The notes under the pieces: generated by a model | What the model was told of the DNA's origin: nothing | Databases searched by the model: none | Seen by the model: the letters and a program-made list of their open reading frames with translations, nothing else | Translations under genes and position numbers: made by a program | Shown: positions 61,801-64,000 of the stretch, piece after piece | Layout of the letters: the number at the start of each line of letters is the position of its first letter | Numbering within the stretch: position 1 is the first letter of the stretch | Source of the DNA: Streptomyces sp. LaPpAH-108 | Lineage (GTDB): Bacteria; Actinomycetota; Actinomycetes; Streptomycetales; Streptomycetaceae | Assembly: GCF_000373625.1 (NCBI RefSeq) | Contig: NZ_KB891998.1 | Coordinates: 268,637 to 332,636, forward strand | Reading direction: 5' to 3' | Length of the DNA: 64,000 bases

Positions 61801-62904
61801 TCATTCGAACACCGTCGGGGCGGGTGGGGCCAGTGGGTCGGGGCGGACGTCAGAGTTCGGTAATCCGGGCGCGCTCGGTAAGCCGAGCGCCCGGGCGCGG
61901 GCCGCGTGGAAGGCCGTACGGGGGTCTCCGCCCAGGTAGGACCAGGGTTCGCGGGTGGCGTGCGGGCCGATGCGGTGGAAGAGGGCGGCGGCCTCGGCCG
62001 GGCGTCCGGCGGCGGACATGGCGAACGCCAGGTGGTTGAGGTCGAGGTGGCGGCGGGGGTGGTCGTCGTGCTCCCACTCCAGCCACCAGTCGAAGGCGGC
62101 GCGCAGCGCGCGGCGGGCCCGGCGTCCGCCCCAGTGGCCTGCGGCGGCCGGGTCGGCGGGGGCGAGGCCGGTGGCGGCGAGGTGGCGGTGGCGCTCGGTG
62201 TGGGCGACGACCGGCAGGACGGCGAGCGGGGAGTCGGCCGGGGCCTGGGCGGCGGCGCGCTCGGCGAGGTCGTACGCCTCGTGGGACTCAGGGCGGGCGG
62301 CGGCGGGCCGTTCGGCGAGGGCGGCGACGATCAGGTGGTGGCCGTGGTGGTGCTCGGGGTGGCGCAGCCGCAGCTCGGCGAAGGCGCGCCACAGGTCGGG
62401 CTCGGGGCCGAGCGCGCGGGCGAGCAGGAGCAGGCCGAGCCAGGGGGTGGGGTCGGCGGGCGCGAGCGTGGCGGCGGCGTGGCAGGCGGCGCGGGCGCGG
62501 TCGGGTTCCTCGCGGCCGGTGAGGGCGCGGTGGACCAGGGTGAGGGCGAGCAGGGCGGTGGCGTCGGCGGAGCCGGGTTCGGCGAGGAGCCAGGCACGGA
62601 CGCGGGCCTCGGTGGACGGTTCCTGGGCGAGCACGGTGATCCGGTGGCCTCGGCGGTCCCATTCGTCGCCGGTGTGGGCGAGGAGGGAGCGGACGGGCTG
62701 CCAGCGACCGCGGGCCAGGGCGGCGCGGGCGGCGAGCAGTTCCGCGTCGCCGAGGGCGGCCTCGAAGGCGCGGGGGTCGCCGGGAGCGGTGTCACCGGAC
62801 GGTTGTGCGGGTTGTGCGGGGGCCCGGCATGTGCCGAGCAGGGACGGGAGTGGGGGCACCGCTGGACTTCCTGTTTCTCGGGCTGCCATCGGCCGATCAC
62901 GCAC
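61801..62904 (-). CDS. TPR-like helical repeat protein
   Basis: 367 residues, Ala/Arg/Leu-rich repeated helices without any enzyme motif (LARGRWQPVRSLLAHTGDEW, LALTLVHRALTGREEPDRAR, FAMSAAGRPAEAAALFHRIG). Probably a protein-binding scaffold. GTG 62904 has GGGGAG upstream; ATG 62889 is the alternative. The open frame upstream of 62904 is shadow. Ends 5 nt before the molybdoprotein start, so co-transcription is likely. Confidence 0.7.
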   Translation of the reverse strand: MRDRPMAARETGSPAVPPLPSLLGTCRAPAQPAQPSGDTAPGDPRAFEAALGDAELLAARAALARGRWQPVRSLLAHTGDEWDRRGHRITVLAQEPSTEARVRAWLLAEPGSADATALLALTLVHRALTGREEPDRARAACHAAATLAPADPTPWLGLLLLARALGPEPDLWRAFAELRLRHPEHHHGHHLIVAALAERPAAARPESHEAYDLAERAAAQAPADSPLAVLPVVAHTERHRHLAATGLAPADPAAAGHWGGRRARRALRAAFDWWLEWEHDDHPRRHLDLNHLAFAMSAAGRPAEAAALFHRIGPHATREPWSYLGGDPRTAFHAARARALGLPSAPGLPNSDVRPDPLAPPAPTVFE

Positions 62905-63266
62905 AGCAAACTCCCCGGCAGGGATTGCGTCAAGCGGAATCCGGGTGTTACTGGGTTCAACGAGGGTTGTTTCAGGGGTACTTGGGGCTCGGGTGGCCAG
63001 GTGGCGGGCCCCGCGCGGGGGTTCGGCAGCCCGATTGTGGCGTACGCCATGGCGGCCGGGGGCGGGGCGGCGGAACATGAGCCGACGGTTCCGCTCGCCG
63101 CTGCCCCAACCGGCCTCGCGACCCCTGGTCCGGTGCCCCGCCCGGCCGTGCGACGGGACCGCGCCGATCCGCCCCCCATCCGGGCGCTCTCCGCGGCGAT
63201 GCCGTCCGGGGGCGCTACAGTCGGCCACACGCAATCGTGGCCCGGCCGATGATCGAGGTACGCAGC
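62905..63266. other. Divergent intergenic region, TPR gene to transporter
   Basis: 362 bp. It should contain two divergent promoters. A less GC-rich stretch at about 62925-62985 is the likeliest place. No gene, strong hairpin or repeat seen. Confidence 0.45.
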
Positions 63267-64000
63267 GTGTCCCTTCTGGTTGTCCTTCTCGCCATGGGCG
63301 CCGCCTGCTGTGTGGGGTTCGGATTCGTGCTCCAGCAGAACGTGGCGCAACGGGCCCCGCTCAGCGACTTCCTGTCCTTCCGGCTGCTGCTCGATCTGAT
63401 GCGGGTGCCGCGCTGGCTGGGCGGTACGGCGCTGATGGTGGCCGGGATGGCGCTCGGCGCGGTCGCGCTCGGGCAGGGGGAGATCTCCGAGGTGGAGCCG
63501 CTGCTCGCCACCAATCTGCTCTTCGCGCTCGCCCTGTCCCGCCGTCAGACCGGGCAGCCGCTGGGCCGTCAGGGCTGGACGGGGCTCGTGCTGCTGGCGG
63601 GCGGGGTGAGCGCGTTCATCCTGGCGGGCCGTCCGCAGGCGGGCACCGCCGTCACCGATCCGCTGCGGCACTGGCTGATCATGGGCGCGATGCTGGGTGT
63701 CGCCCTCGCGCTCGCGGGGTACGCCAAGCGGTCGCGGTCCGGCTGGGGGGCGGTGCTGCTGGCCGCGGCGGCGGGGCTGCTGTACGGCGTGCAGGACGCG
63801 CTGACGCGGGTGAGTGCCACGCGGTGGGCGGAGGGCGGTCCCGCGGAGCTGTTCACCGGCTGGCAGCCGTACGGGGTGCTGGTGCTCGGGGTGACGGGGC
63901 TGATGCTGGTGCAGAGCGCGTTCGAGACGGCGCCGTTGCGGATGTCGCTGCCCGCGCTGACGGCGGCGCAGCCGCTGGCGGGCATCCTGTGCGGGGTGGG
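63267..64000 (+). CDS. DMT-superfamily membrane transporter, C-terminus outside window
   Basis: At least eight hydrophobic segments in the first 244 residues and a layout like EamA/NIPA transporters (VSLLVVLLAMGAACCVGFGF, DFLSFRLLLDLMRVPRWLGG). GTG 63267 is preferred for the GAGGT 8 nt upstream; ATG 63249 is in frame. The frame continues past the window end. Confidence 0.8.
   Translation, partial: MSLLVVLLAMGAACCVGFGFVLQQNVAQRAPLSDFLSFRLLLDLMRVPRWLGGTALMVAGMALGAVALGQGEISEVEPLLATNLLFALALSRRQTGQPLGRQGWTGLVLLAGGVSAFILAGRPQAGTAVTDPLRHWLIMGAMLGVALALAGYAKRSRSGWGAVLLAAAAGLLYGVQDALTRVSATRWAEGGPAELFTGWQPYGVLVLGVTGLMLVQSAFETAPLRMSLPALTAAQPLAGILCGV

Overview
The window is chromosomal DNA from a Streptomyces, or a very close relative. 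The evidence is the very high GC content, the frequent GTG starts, a complete Pup-proteasome gene set, mycothiol synthesis (mshC), chaplins (aerial-hyphae coat proteins) and a gylR-glpFKD glycerol locus with its 254-residue IclR regulator. Nothing looks like a plasmid, prophage, IS element or CRISPR array. It is mainly conserved core chromosome with a few local insertions and one decaying gene.

Left part (1-18.6 kb): on the minus strand, a seven-gene run of pafB, pafC, a small zinc-ribbon protein, a one-helix membrane protein, tatA and tatC leads towards a Ski2-like helicase (helY, cut by the window edge). A plus-strand secreted-protein gene with its own hairpin terminator sits between tatC and helY. 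Two FKBP prolyl isomerases and pafA (Pup ligase) lie upstream, then a divergent MFS exporter/LacI regulator pair, then prcA, prcB, an endonuclease VII-like gene, pup, dop and arc/mpa. Pup ends in Gly-Gly-Glu, the ligation-ready form. A ferredoxin gene diverges from arc.

Middle (18.6-48.5 kb): trmI and a site-2 protease; a RecB-type nuclease and an orphan LuxR-type response regulator; a peptide-binding lipoprotein with a rotted paralogue just downstream; a HAD phosphatase; metH; the glycerol locus, with a 15-nt sequence shared by the gylR and glpF upstream regions (a likely GylR operator); a PAC2-family protein; mshC; a three-gene operon (SCO1664-like, DUF3090, histidine phosphatase); corA; a ferritin-like protein; an F420-type oxidoreductase; and an aldo/keto reductase overlapping a RecD2-like protein that has lost its P-loop. 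Two perfect DnaA-box sequences lie upstream of that last pair.

Right part (48.5-64 kb): a long sortase-anchored chaplin with an expanded collagen-like region, a short chaplin (ChpH), an M20 peptidase, tRNA-Leu(GAG), a gluconate cluster (dehydrogenase, GntP permease, GntK kinase, divergent GntR regulator), a YchJ-like protein, a cassette of a WXG-like small protein, a 758-residue WXG-headed protein and a lipoprotein, a Tat-signal molybdopterin oxidoreductase with a b-type cytochrome, a TPR-like protein and a truncated DMT-type transporter.

The order helY-tatC-tatA-pafC-pafB ... pafA ... prcA-prcB-pup-dop-mpa ... trmI-recB-like ... metH-PAC2 ... mshC-DUF3090-phosphatase is, from memory, also the order in Mycobacterium. 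Protein quality control, DNA-damage functions and thiol/oxidant defence therefore appear to travel together here as an old actinobacterial block.
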